This document shows positions 19,388 to 30,229 of a DNA stretch of 64,000 nt, one piece after another (within the stretch, counting starts at the first letter, position 1; each line of letters begins with the position of its first letter). The DNA lies in contig JBAOKB010000077.1 of assembly GCA_037044905.1 (NCBI GenBank), positions 62,001 through 126,000 on the forward strand. The letters run 5' to 3'. The translations under genes and the position numbers were made by a program. The stretch comes from Hortaea werneckii. Its lineage: Eukaryota; Ascomycota; Dothideomycetes; Mycosphaerellales; Teratosphaeriaceae. The notes beneath the pieces are model-generated. The model worked only from the letters and a program-made list of their open reading frames with translations. It was not told the DNA's origin and did not search any database.

Positions 19388-20135
19388 TTACTTCTTCTGC
19401 CCCCCAGCAGTAGCAGCATCCATCTCCTCCTCAATACTGCCCATAGTATCCGCGGACGAAGACGCCGTACTCATCTTCTCGAGGTGATTGTCGACCAGAT
19501 CCTCGTCACGGGGACCGTGCAGGGCTTCGTCGAACTCGATGGCGTCTTCGTCGACGGCTTCGAATTTGGTCTTCAGGGCCGAGTGGCCGGCGGCGAGGGA
19601 CATGCTGTTGGAGCGACGGCGCGGCTTCATGGAGTTGTAGTCGTAGTCTTCCAGCTCGGAGATGCCGGCTTGGCCCCTGGAGGTGAAGGGAGGATTAGCT
19701 TTGTGGGGGTTTCTTTTTGCAGTAGTGACTGGGGAGGGGGTAGAGTGGAAGCTTGGTGGGAGGAGGCGGAAGGACGCGGGATTGCGTTGGATGGGTGAAG
19801 AGAGAGTGGTAGACTTACCAGTTGCCTTTGCCGCTGCCTTTCTTCTTCGTTTCGGCGGGATTGGTGCCGGCGAAGCCCGCCTTGCCGAAGTAGCGTGGCA
19901 GGTGCTCTTCCGGGACTGCGGTGCCATTGGCGAGACCGACGTGGTCACGGTCGTTGCCCTTGTGTGTACGGGTCACTGTTGATGGTGTCTGTCAGCAATG
20001 TGCGTGTTGGATGCCACCGTGTCCTCCCGGTATGGGGAGGTTTGATGGATGTGTATAGCTTGATGCGTACACCCTCCTCCGATACAGAGTACCAATGCCT
20101 ATTGTGACTCAATGGCAGGGGCAAGTCAACTTACT
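19388..20135 (-). CDS. Small Stf2/Stm1_N-like protein with an intron-split start codon
   Basis: Small hydrophilic protein resembling yeast Stf2, described as an ATPase-stabilising factor and hydrophilin, and the Stm1 N-terminal family. Exon 1 ends with the A of the start codon at 20135. A 159-nt intron (20134-19976; GTAAGT, CTGAC branch, ACAG) follows. Exon 2 (19975-19819) starts TG ACC CGT, so the protein begins MTRTHKGNDRDHVG. A second intron (19818-19677) joins GSGKGNW to GQAGISELEDYDYN, and the last exon ends at 19388. The product is 148 residues. The conserved GSGKGNW block is at about 47-53 and a Ser-containing PRRRSNS basic patch near 70. The C-terminus is acidic. Without the split start there is no upstream ATG in frame with the conserved N-terminus. 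The role (stress or desiccation tolerance, ribosome association) is inferred from the family. Confidence 0.78.
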
Positions 20136-21606
20136 TGTTGTTGTGATGCGGTGCTGGAAGCAAGGTGATGCTACTGATGTCGTGGGATGTGGTTCTGTTG
20201 GCACGGTTCGTGAAGTGATGGGTCAGAGGTGCGAACAAAGAGCTCGAAGAGACTGAAGGAAGTCTAAAGCCAGAGTCAGAGTCAGGTCACGCGACCCCGT
20301 GATGTCGATCAGCGCAATGGGGGTGGGTACCTTGCAGGTCGCAGTTTCCCCCTTCAATGATAATGGCGATATCCGTTCGGCTGGTAGCGGCCGGAGGCGA
20401 GCGGTGGCATGCACTGTTGGAACTTCTTGGAATGCGATTCTGCTTCCGAGCAGGACGATAAGTGGTGGTGAGAGAGGCGATGGCCACGAACCAAGCTCTT
20501 GCGGTCGTGTCTTCTTATGGAGGGGCAGTGGAGCAGCAGGGACAGGAGGGAGCATAAGCTGGGAGCTGGGAGCTGATCATCAGACGGTACAACAGCGGTT
20601 CTGTACAGGTAAGGTACATAGTAGGTTCCATTTCGGCCGCCGGCGTCTGCCATGACCTAGAATACGGGATGTACCCCTACTTGTCATCATAATTATTGTT
20701 GCGCAGACAACTCTAGCCCATGACGAACTCTTTTGTAGGCTTCCGCCGTGGAGCTGGAGCAAACGCTCGTCTTCCAGCCTCTTCCAGCCACCCATGGACT
20801 TCTCGTCTTACTGCCATGCTGTCTGGTGTATTTACATCCCAGGTGCCATCGACGTCATAGCTTGCCATACCTGAAACCCAAACCGTCTTAATGGAAAATC
20901 GTAAACTCGTCAAGACGAGGAGGCTGCGGCAAAAGCTAAGATAGGGAAGCTTTTTGAAGGAGCTATAGTTGCTTTCTGAAGAGAGCGCGAATTTCAGCGA
21001 GTCCTTGTCTGCTGCCTCGCTCATTATTGATCAAACTCGAGGCTATCCAAGTGTCTTGTACGGGTGACCTGCAGGGCAGAGCTAAGCGAACCCCCAGAAA
21101 ATACCCCGCCCCCTCCCCCCGCGTGGGGTCGATAACGGCCCAGGCTAAGAAATCATCTCGGAGCGGAGGGGCAGGCCGCGGAAGAAGACATCCGATAGAC
21201 GAAGCCATTCGTCCAATTGCACAAGGCGGAAGACGACAGACGACTTCTGCCCAGCGGCCAGGTACGGGGGAGCCACGCGAAGAGCACGAGTGGGGTGGAG
21301 CGGTGGGGCATCCAAGATCCTCGACAGCTGGGGACAGCCAACAGTAGAGTGAGCAGGCTGGTGAGGCTCGGGGAGCCAAGCCGCCGAAGGACGGGGCTTC
21401 GACTGCGCTCTCTCATCCTTCGAGGTACGAGAGGACAAGACAGGTACTACCTCCTAGGTACCTTAGGTAGGTGTGCGGCACGGGTTGGCAGCCCGTGCGT
21501 CATTAAGCCGCTGGGCGGCCTGAGATAGAGGTAGGACATCTCCCAGGTTCTGCCCCTCATTCGACTCCGACACGCTCTTTCGCCAGCTCCAACATCAATC
21601 GAAGCA
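20136..21606. other. Divergent intergenic region between the Stf2-like and NMT1-like genes
   Basis: Holds the 5' UTR of the Stf2-like gene and the upstream region of the NMT1-like gene. Nested TACC/GGTA dyads lie at 21442-21472. CCTGAGAT near 21520 resembles half of a TPP aptamer, but the other half is absent. No gene is recognised; the open frames lack domains. Confidence 0.55.
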
Positions 21607-22551
21607 ATGGCCGCACTCACCCCAGTCAAGTCCATGAACAATGGGCCCAAGCATGTCATTAAAGTTGCGCTCGACTGGACCCCAAACACTGTCCACACTG
21701 GCCTTTTCTTAGCAAGAGAAGCCGGCTTCTACAACTCACGCAACCTCGACGTGCAACTGCTACCCCCAGACGCCGAATACAGCAAATCCCCTGCAAAGCG
21801 GCTCGAAGACGGCGAAGTCGACCTCGCCGTCTGCCCCAGCGAATCATGCATCGCATACAACGAGTCCGGGAAGATGGACCTGCAAGCCGTATACGCCATC
21901 CTACAACGCGACGCCAGCGCGATCGTAGCGAAGAAAATGAACAACATCGGCGACCTCGGCAACAAAGGCATGACGTACGGCTCGTACAACGCACGGTACG
22001 AAGACGCCATCGTGAAAGCGATGATCAAGCGGGCCGGCGGCGACCCAAGCCAACTCAAAATCCAAAACCAAACCGGCAAGCTCAGTCTTTGGGAGAGCCT
22101 GAAACAAGGCACCATCGACGCGACCTGGGTCTTCCTCCCCTGGGAAGGCGTCGAAGCCGTGCAAGCGGGCATGGACCTCACCGTGGTGCAAATGTCAGAC
22201 TACGGGATCCCCTACGGCTACTCCCCCGTAATCGCACGTAACGCCTCCTCGCCGCAAACCCTCGACAAGGACACACTATGGCGGTTCGTGTCCGCCACGA
22301 TGGAGGGGTACGAGCAAGCGATGACGGATCCGAATTCCGCGGCGGCGGTGATGAAACAGTATTGTGATCCTGCATTGAGCCAGAAGTTTTTGCTCGAGAG
22401 CCAAAGGAATGTGAATCAATACTACAGCGACGGGACGACGTTGGGGCGCATGGCGGGGCATAAGTGGAAAGCGTGGGTGGAGTGGTTGGAGGCGGAGGGA
22501 CTGGTGCCGCAGGGGAAGCTGAGGAGTGAGGGGTTGTTTAAGAATATTTAG
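21607..22551 (+). CDS. NMT1/THI5-like protein lacking THI5 catalytic residues
   Basis: Intronless, 314 residues, with a periplasmic-binding-protein-like SsuA/THI5 fold. The N-terminal strand KVALDWTPNTVHTG matches the NMT1/ThiY family. Yeast Thi5 makes the thiamine pyrimidine HMP-P by consuming its own active-site His and needs a CCCFC iron-binding motif. Here the matching segment reads DLAVCPSES with no His, and no Cys cluster is present. It is therefore unlikely to be the suicide HMP-P synthase and more likely binds a pyrimidine or related ligand, or has another role. No signal peptide or membrane anchor is seen, so it is probably cytosolic. The start is the first ATG. The 5' two-thirds use C-ending codons and the last ~250 nt use G-ending codons. 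A G21 tract lies 87 bp past the stop. Confidence 0.85.
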   Translation: MAALTPVKSMNNGPKHVIKVALDWTPNTVHTGLFLAREAGFYNSRNLDVQLLPPDAEYSKSPAKRLEDGEVDLAVCPSESCIAYNESGKMDLQAVYAILQRDASAIVAKKMNNIGDLGNKGMTYGSYNARYEDAIVKAMIKRAGGDPSQLKIQNQTGKLSLWESLKQGTIDATWVFLPWEGVEAVQAGMDLTVVQMSDYGIPYGYSPVIARNASSPQTLDKDTLWRFVSATMEGYEQAMTDPNSAAAVMKQYCDPALSQKFLLESQRNVNQYYSDGTTLGRMAGHKWKAWVEWLEAEGLVPQGKLRSEGLFKNI

Positions 22552-22637
22552 ATCAGATTCTTCATCCTTTTTTTTTTTTTTTTTGTGTCCTGCGTGTGCA
22601 TGACCCCTCCCCTTGGTGAGCTCTCCTTTTTGGAAAT

Positions 22638-22658
22638 GGGGGGGGGGGGGGGGGGGGG
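22638..22658. repeat. G21 homopolymer
   Basis: Twenty-one consecutive G, 87 bp past the NMT1-like stop. It is similar in position to the G34 and C25 tracts after other genes in this window. Confidence 0.9.
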
Positions 22659-22713
22659 CGCGATGGGCGAGATTTGGGGTGCAGAGGCTTCTCCCGCGTT
22701 GATGAGACCATTT

Positions 22714-22732
22714 TGATGATGATGATGATGAT
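22714..22732. repeat. GAT trinucleotide repeat
   Basis: About six GAT units in the 3' intergenic region after the NMT1-like gene. Confidence 0.7.
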
Positions 22733-23457
22733 ACTACATAGATTGCAGACGCCTTCCCTTTCCTCCGCAGATACCTACCACGAACAATACTCACAAAATA
22801 AAAGCACAAAGTGGCTCTCTTCAGTTTTTTCTTTCCTTTCTTCCCCCCAAAACATACAGACCCATTGCCACTATTTGCCCGAATGCGGTCATGAAGAAAA
22901 TTGCCAGTATGTGTCTTGTCTGCCCCATTCGAATCGACGACCGCTGGGACGAATCCATGTCCTAGCTTCCCATGCTCCAGTACGGAAGGAATCCTTCTGG
23001 TACTGTTTCGCCAAAATGCAGTGGCATCCGACGATAAGGTTTTCCGCATCCCTTTTCTTTGTTGGCAAAGAAGCAGGTGGAGTATTCTTACTCTAGCGGG
23101 AGTCTCGTGCTATTCCACTGGAGGGTTGTTACAAGCACTTTCTTTTTTTTTCTTTTTTTTTTTCAAATGTACAGTATATCATGACCTTTTTCTGTAGGAT
23201 TCCCTCAAGTCAGGGCCGGATGTCTAGGGCATGGTAAAAAGAAGATGCGGGAGCTGAGGCCTGCTAAGCCGGGCATGTTGCTTGTGAAATGGGAGATCTG
23301 CTGGGAAAAAGAGGGTCTTGCGCCACCGATGAAGCAGAAGAGAAAAGGTGGAACTCAAACCGCCACCAAGCTGGCGACTTCGTACTTTGGAGCATAACCA
23401 ACAGACTATTCCAATCCAGCCATCCCCTCACGCTCTCTGGGGCCCTTTTTCCCCTCA

Positions 23458-25253
23458 TTATAGCAGATACCGATACTCCGGGTTCAAATCGCCCATCTCC
23501 GTCTTCTCCGTCTCGGTCATCCCCAGATCAACAGGCTGCTTCGCGCGCCGCTTATTCGCCGTCCAGCAGCCGATGCCGTAGACGATACAGGCGAGAATGC
23601 TCAGGATCGTGAAGGAGATGGAGATGCTGTAGCCGGGGATATACTTAGGGGCGTCCTTTTCCAAGAAAGCGAAGACGGCAATGATGCCGCCGATGTTGCC
23701 GAAGCCGACTTGCCAGGCGGAGCCGACGGCGCGGCGGTGGTGGCCACCTGTTGTTGACGAGATGTTAGTCTGGAGAGGGAAAGGGGGGGGACCCTGTTGT
23801 GACGGTATCTGATTTTTCTTACCTAAGTTCATGTTGAACCAACAGACGATGATAGGCATGGCTGTATAAGCGCCCATAGCAACCAAGAACAGCGCCGCGT
23901 ATTGGAGCTGAGTGTTATCGTGGACCGAGATGAGGATTCCGAAACCCGTAATAGCCACACAAATAGCGAAGATGGCAAACGGCATCCGCATCTTGGTGAA
24001 GTCGGAGAGGAAAGCCATGAGCATGGAGAACCCGAAAGCGGCGGCCCAGGGCGGGACGGAGTGGAGCTGAGTCTCAATAGGCCCGTAATCATACGTCTTG
24101 ATAATGCTAGGGGCAAAGTAAGCGTATCCGTAGGCCGGAACGATGAGGCCAAAGTACATGAAGCCCCCGACAAGGACCTTGTAGTCCTTGAAGACATTGG
24201 CGACGTCCTTGAGAGTGATGGGCCGTTCGCGGGCGGAACGACCTTGATCGGCGCGGAGACGGGCGGCGACGTACGCCTTCTCGTCCGGACTGAGCCACTT
24301 GGATTCCTCTGGGAAGTCGGGGAGTAGGAAGAAGAAGAAAAAGGACACGAGGACTGTGAAGCAGCCTTCCAGGATGAAGATCTAGGGGATTTCTGCGTTA
24401 GCGGAAAGCGGCTTCGTGAAATTTGCGTTTCCCACGGGGAATAAACTCACCCAGCGCCAGCCTTCGTAGCCTCCCACGCCTTCCATCTTGCCAATCGCCG
24501 CAGCGAGAAGACCAGCAAAAGCTCCAGCCAAGGTGGTAGAGTTGAAGAAGAAAGAGTATCGTTTTTGTGCTTCGTGGCGACGATACCACATGCCGATCTA
24601 GGACAGGATATTAGTCGCCGTTCGTGTCACAAGTAGTGGGTTGATGGTTTTAGCTATTCTCACCAGGTAAAAGCATCCTGGAAACATGCCCGTTTCAAAG
24701 ACACCAAGGAAGAATCGAGTGGCGAGGAGTCCGCCATAGTTGTTCACGACGCCTTGCATAGCAGTGGCAAAGCCGAAGAGACCCATGTTGAGCGCGAGCC
24801 ATACGTGCGGCCGGAAGCGCTTAAGCAGGATATTACTCGGGATTTCGAATATCACATCTAGGAATTTCAAGTCAGCCCATTTTAGTCTCGTTGTTGTCTA
24901 GTTTGCGGTGAGCACTAACATGGCACGAAGAAAATGACAAGAGCCACATTGTACTCGTTGCCGGTAAGACCCAGATCGTCAGATAATCCGAACACGTTGG
25001 CGTTGGCAATATTCACCCGGTCCAGGAACGCCAAGAGGTACATTATACAGAGGAATGGAATGACGTGGAAATCGATGCGCGCGACCAGTCTGCGCTCCGT
25101 CGTATGCGGCGGACACTGAACGTGAAGATCCTCATCGTATTCGTCTGTGACCGGCACATCGTTTGGATAGTAGCCATTCGCATCCGGGTACTGCGAGTGA
25201 TCGAGAGAAGTAGTCGGGGAGACGGTCTTCTTCTCGCCGCCGAAGAAACGCAT
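23458..25253 (-). CDS. MFS permease of the Dal5/anion:cation symporter type
   Basis: Plasma-membrane transporter of the allantoate/nicotinate permease group. Five exons (25253-24920, 24857-24664, 24597-24451, 24381-23823, 23747-23458) encode 507 residues. Four short introns (62, 66, 69 and 75 nt) all have GT-AG ends. TM1 carries the family segment FLDRVNIANANVFG, and TM2-3 reads FFVPYVIFEIPSN across the first junction. The central cytosolic loop is charged (PDFPEESKWLSPDEK), typical of the family. About twelve membrane segments are visible. The last intron is a multiple of three without a stop, so it also reads as coding; splicing gives NLGGHHRRAVGSAWQ, the expected sequence. The C-terminal tail is acidic and basic mixed. 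Substrate (ureide, vitamin or carboxylate) is not predictable. Divergent from the AAA ATPase at 26330. Confidence 0.93.
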
Positions 25254-26329
25254 GGCTGCTAGGGTGGCCTCGATAAGCTGCTTCTTCGAAAAGGAATAAG
25301 ATCTACAGCAAGAGAAGATGGAATGGGAAGAGGAGTCATCAGAGAACGGAGAAAAGGCAGCACAAACCCCCTCTGTGTGTGTGCGCCACCAAAAGCACAG
25401 TCATATCGAACACCTACACCTCGGGTCTAACATGCACGAAAGGCGGAACTGGTGCGCTGAAAGACAGGAAGGGCGGAGGTCAACCTCACCAACCGTCTCA
25501 CTCGGTTTGAGAAACGTCCCACACGAAGGATCGTCAAGGCTGCAAGCCCATTGGTGAGGAAGCCCGCCAAACGACCGAGACTGTGGCTCGATGGGGAAGA
25601 CGCAGACGAGGGCGTGACTGCAAGGTCGCAACCGGTCGGTTGATCTTTGAACCATTATTCTCCACACCCATTTCTCCGCACCCTATAGCAGATTGGTGTC
25701 GATCATCCCTGGTCGGCGAGGTCGGCTGACTGCTTTCGGTACCTGCACGACTTCAAAAGTTCCAATGTCTCTGGTACATTAGGCTCGAGCTAAGCTCTTT
25801 TAGCGGCCGAGTTTCGGAGGGCGTAAGAAAGACGATGGGGGTACCTTATCGCCACGGCAATTCCCTTCAGTCATATAATGCACATGGACCTACAAGTCTT
25901 CAGCCGGTCCATACCATCCCAAAGATGCAGGCACGCCTTTGCTTCTTGGTGAAGTTTGAGGACGGCTTGAGAGATGTGACTTCTATGGCCTGCGGGCAAG
26001 CGAAGCTAATCTGCCAACACGGCAGACAAACTAGGCAACATTGCCACTTCGGTGTCCAATGCGGTAAGATCGGTCAGTCGTGCGGGCAACATGTTCACCT
26101 CATTGGCTTTGATGTTGAGGATTGAAGCTCGACAGCCTGATGGCGTAGACCGGTGAAGAAGTGACTCAGGCTTCGCTGCCTGCATTGCGTTTCTGCAGGC
26201 AGTAAGCCCTTCTTGCAGCCTAATCAAAAGCATGTATAAAGAGCTACGAAGGTACTGTACAATCATCTTCCATTTCTCAGAGTCAAGCTACTCTTCTCTC
26301 TTTCAATCTGTCAAAGAAAAACAAGAACC
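25254..26329. other. Divergent promoter region; no gene seen
   Basis: 1.08 kb between the permease and the AAA ATPase. No domain-bearing frame, repeat or RNA gene was recognised. Confidence 0.6.
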
Positions 26330-27962
26330 ATGGGCCACTACTTCACGGCAACTGAGCAGATGGCCTCATCTAACCACCAAAGCCTGCCTCTTTTCGAAGC
26401 CTTCAAGGACCATTGCTCCAACAAGCGGACCCACACTGAGCTCTGGTTGTACGAGCAGATCCGATCATGTCACCCAGACAAACACATTACAGCTGTCGGC
26501 CCGCGTATCGTCAATCTCCTCGACTGGAGCAGAGCTGGCTATGCGGAGTGCACCCTGAACCGCTCCGGCGACAACTTCGTCTCATCTCGCGAGTATGCTG
26601 CGCCTAGAACCCGCATGGAAGGCGGTGACGGCGTTCTAGGCGAAGACGTCACCTTTGGGCTATATGAACTCACTTGGCAAGGTCAATCTTTCACTTTCTA
26701 CACCATTGAATGGCCAGATGCAGATCTCGGTCATACACACAATTACTACATCCTGACTCCGAAAGAGGAGAGCCAGGACGGCCACTCTCCATCCGCGGAC
26801 AAGTTGATCAAAGCCTGCGGGAAGTGGAGTCGAGATCTGCATGAAGAGATATACGTCTTTGACGGTGGCTGTTGGTGCAAGAATCACGGGCTGTGGACTG
26901 CTGTGCAGCATGCCAGCTGGGACGACGTGATATTGGACCCGGCGATGAAAGAGACGCTTGTCAACGATGTGCACGGTTTCTTTGACAGTCGCGCGGTATA
27001 TGAGGAGTACTCGGTAAGATTACCCTGCCGAGATATTGTGTATCTGACGGCTCTAACACCCTTGTTCTGTTCAGGTCCCATGGAAACGAGGGATAATCAT
27101 GCACGGGACACCCGGCTGCGGCAAGACCATCAGCATCAAAGCGCTCATGAACAGCCTGCAAGCCAAGAACGTCGCGAGTCTCTACGTCAAGAGCTTCGAC
27201 TGTTGCAATGGCTCCCAGTACTCGATCCGAAGTATCTTCGCCATGGCCCGCAGAATGGCACCCTGCCTGCTCGTGTTCGAGGATCTCGACAGCCTGGTGA
27301 AAGATGAGTCACGCTCATACTTCCTAAACGAAGTCGACGGCCTCGAGGACAACAACGGCATCCTAATGATCGGAAGTACCAACCACCTCGAACGCCTCGA
27401 CGCCGGAATAAGCAAACGGCCCAGCAGGTTCGACAGGAAGTACCATTACAAGTTACCTGGGTTTCAGGAGCGTACGCTGTACGCTCAGTACTGGCAGAGG
27501 AAACTGGAGAAGACCAAGAACATCGAGTTCCGCGACGAGATCTGCGAGCTCGTCTCCAGCCTCACGGAAGGGTTCAGCTTTGCTTACATGAAAGAGCTAT
27601 TCGTGCAGGCCCTTCTAGCTATCGTCGGCGGACGGGCCGAAGTTGACGATGAGGGCGGAGATAAGACGGCGGTGGAGAAAGCAGCCGAAGATACGAAAAT
27701 CACCACGGACTCTTCTAGGTTGTTGAAGGAGACAGAGAGTGTTGGTCAAGACGACTCTGGCGATCGCGGGGATGAATCCGCTGGGGAGGGCAACACGGCC
27801 AAGACGGTCAAGCGCAAGGTCCCGGAGATCCAGGTACCCGAATATCTCAAGGAGAATCCATTCCTTCGTATTCTGCAGAAACAGGTCGTTGCGCTGATTA
27901 TGGATATGGATAGTTCGAGTGACGATGAAGTCGTCGGGAAGTCAAAGGTCCCTGATGACTAG
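26330..27962 (+). CDS. AAA-type ATPase (BCS1-like AAA domain)
   Basis: Two exons (26330-27013, 27075-27962) with a 61-nt GTAAGA...TTCAG intron encode 523 residues. The N-terminal 225 residues hold a poorly conserved domain with Trp-rich segments. The AAA module starts just after the splice: VPWKRGIIMHGTPGCGKT, with Walker A GTPGCGKT at 239-246. Walker B LLVFEDLD is at 293-300. A sensor-1-like IGSTNH and a RPSRFDRKY arginine-finger segment follow. This AAA subfamily is widespread in filamentous fungi; unlike true Bcs1, no N-terminal membrane anchor is visible, so mitochondrial Rieske assembly is unlikely. A Lys/Glu/Asp-rich insertion (about 425-490) precedes a C-terminal helix and an acidic end (DSSSDDEV). 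The remodelling substrate is unknown. Both exons are intact, unlike several neighbours downstream. Confidence 0.88.
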
Positions 27963-28143
27963 AACGAGCAAGTCTACTTGTGTTAAGGGTCAAGGTGAGA
28001 AACCACAGTAGCGATTTAGTTAACAAGACTGTAGCAAAGCAAAATTTTCTACGAGTATTTGGGGACTACAATATACTTCGTGCTGATACATGCAACAAAG
28101 TCAACCTTGCAACGCAAGGGGATCAATGTGTAGCGACAGAAGA

Positions 28144-29389
28144 CTAGACCTCCATACCGATCGACTTGAGAAAGCCATTGGGAGAGTCTGGCGCCCACAG
28201 GTTCTTTGACTGCTCTGCATCCTCTGCCGTGGCGATTGCGCGAGGAAGCATCTGTTTCTCATAGTCCGATACTGCACGGTCGAGGTCATGAAGACCATAT
28301 TCCACAATACATTGGGCCAGCTGAAGGGCATCGTGCATGGCGACATTGACACCTTCTCCTGAAGGGATGCTACAGCTATGTTAGCTTGCTCGTCACATCT
28401 GAATGCTTCAACTGAAAAGCTCACCATGGGTGCGCCGCATCCCCGATCAAGGTCGCTCCCGGAACATGGTCCCACTGCAAGGAATCCTTCGGTAGCTCGT
28501 AAAGGGGCCATGAGTAAAACGCTCCTTCACTATGCAAGATCAAATCCTTATGCTTATCCGCATATCCTTTGAAATCGTTCGAGACCAGATCCCGTCGAAA
28601 AGCGGACGGATCGGCAAGTTTCGCATGGACATCCCATGTCTCTGGTAGATGCATACCAACACCAACGAAGTACGAACCGTTACCCAGTCGCTGGCCAACG
28701 AGCTGCTTACCGCCACCCAAAGCCATATAAGTACCGTTCCCGACCAGAGATTGAATCTCGGAATAGAAGGGGCTCTCTAGAGGGACTTCAGAGCTCAAGT
28801 AGTGCATCCCAGAGTACACCGGCTTCACATCCGTGATCAGACTTCTGACCTTCGACCAAGCGCCATCGGCTCCTACTACGAGCCTGAAATCAGATCTCAC
28901 GCCACCATCAGCAAAGTCGATTGAGCACAATCCATCAGCTTGTCGTCGCACAGCCTGGACTTTGCAACCCCAGCAAATCCTCTGCGGAGGAATCGAATCA
29001 AGCAGCATTGCCCTAAGCGCTTTCCGATCAATTTCAGGCCTGTCAGCAACACCGTCTTCATTAAGAGTAATGATATGCTCTCCAGTCGATCTGGCCAAGA
29101 TGGTGGGGACGTCCCATCGAGCGAGCTTCTTGAACTCGTCCATAAGACCGGCTTCCTGAAGAGCCAGCAGTCCGTTTTCCGCGTGGAGATCCAGGGTACC
29201 TGTTCGCGCGTTCGCAGATTGTGGTGAAGTATCGCGTTCAAAGATGATGTAGTCGATCTCTGTGGATTTCGAGAAGACGTGCTAGGGTGAGTCTAGTACC
29301 TTGGTTAGATATAGATTGGCTACGTAAAGTGGTTCGTCCTACCCTGCGGGACCTCCGCCCACGATGGCGATTGGTGTTGTTGGAGACAT
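28144..29389 (-). CDS. FAD-dependent monooxygenase (TetX/salicylate hydroxylase type) with N-terminal frameshift
   Basis: Flavoprotein hydroxylase of the PHBH-like group. Exon 1 (29389-29343) encodes MSPTTPIAIVGGGPAG, the dinucleotide-binding motif. A 50-nt intron (29342-29293; CTAAC branch) leads to GLTLARLLEIH. The frame then breaks: the expected EIDYIIFERD and the long downstream frame are reached only by dropping one base near 29256-29262. The rest is open: LHAENGLLALQEAG, then the FAD-ribityl motif GDAAHPCIPSGEGVN formed across a second intron (28424-28370, GTGAGC, CTAAC branch). The C-terminus ends NGFLKSIGMEV. Total length would be near 390 residues, normal for the group. One extra base may be an assembly error or a null allele. 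Substrate unknown; divergent from the broken GT25 gene. Confidence 0.8.
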
Positions 29390-30229
29390 GACTGAGTAAA
29401 TTGGTTACAAGCTCAATGAATCAAAGAGTAGCAAAATATGGTCAGGAACACCGAATATATATCTTCACGAAAGCCATTTACTTCACGGAAGTTAGCGGAG
29501 GATACGGAACTTCTGCAGGAACATAGCGGAATCCCGAAGGATCCTTCATGATCGCGTGTTGATTTGATTAGGTAGAGTTTGACGCTGAATTTGTTCGCTC
29601 GCTTACCGCATGGATCATGCTTCTGTCGGAAATAATATGATGATGCGCTCTACAGTCCTCCCAATTCCAGACAGTAGAACCGCACGGTAGAAAGCTGAGG
29701 TTGGACGGCATTCGTGCTCGGTACCGAACTCGCCTCCCTTTACCGAGCAACTTCAAAACACAATGCGCAACGAGCAGCATCTCCTGCCAACACACACTCA
29801 TACTTTTTGGCTGGATAGGTATCCGTCACTCGATCATACCGAAGATAGCCATTGCCACCAGAGCTTACCGAGTGCTTTACCGTACAATGGTTCCGTTGTT
29901 GAATGGATCTTCGAATCTTGGAGCCGCCTGCTGCGCCGCAATGTTGCTGCCATAGACGCCTTCACTAAACGAAGCGAAGATGGAACAGTGGAGACTGGGC
30001 GCTTAACATGAACTTCCATGCTATTTCAAGCCTGCAATGAGTCCATGTGCAGGACGGTAAGCCATATTGTTCCTTCTGACATTTTATTTGATTTTTATTT
30101 TCTGGTTGTCCGCAGTAAAGCACTGTTTGATCACTTCGTGTCACATTTGAGAGCAAACGAAACGCTCTTGATCTATCCTTTCTTGAACAACAAGCTCCGC
30201 CACCTCCACTACCCCAGCGTTACACGATC
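29390..30229. other. Divergent intergenic region; nothing recognised
   Basis: 840 bp between the monooxygenase and the glycosyltransferase relic. Short open frames lack any domain. Confidence 0.55.

Larger units (their letters stand above)
22552..23457. other. 3' intergenic region between convergent genes
   Basis: Contains a poly-T stretch near 22569-22584, G21 (22638-22658), a GAT repeat (22714-22732) and further poly-T near 23140-23165. No gene seen. Confidence 0.65.

Noticed and set aside
21515..21560. TPP riboswitch upstream of the NMT1/THI5-like gene
   Set aside because: CCTGAGAT resembles the first half of the TPP aptamer, but the second conserved half (the CTGGATAATGCCAGCG-type segment) is absent between here and the start codon, and no splice-controlled leader is evident.
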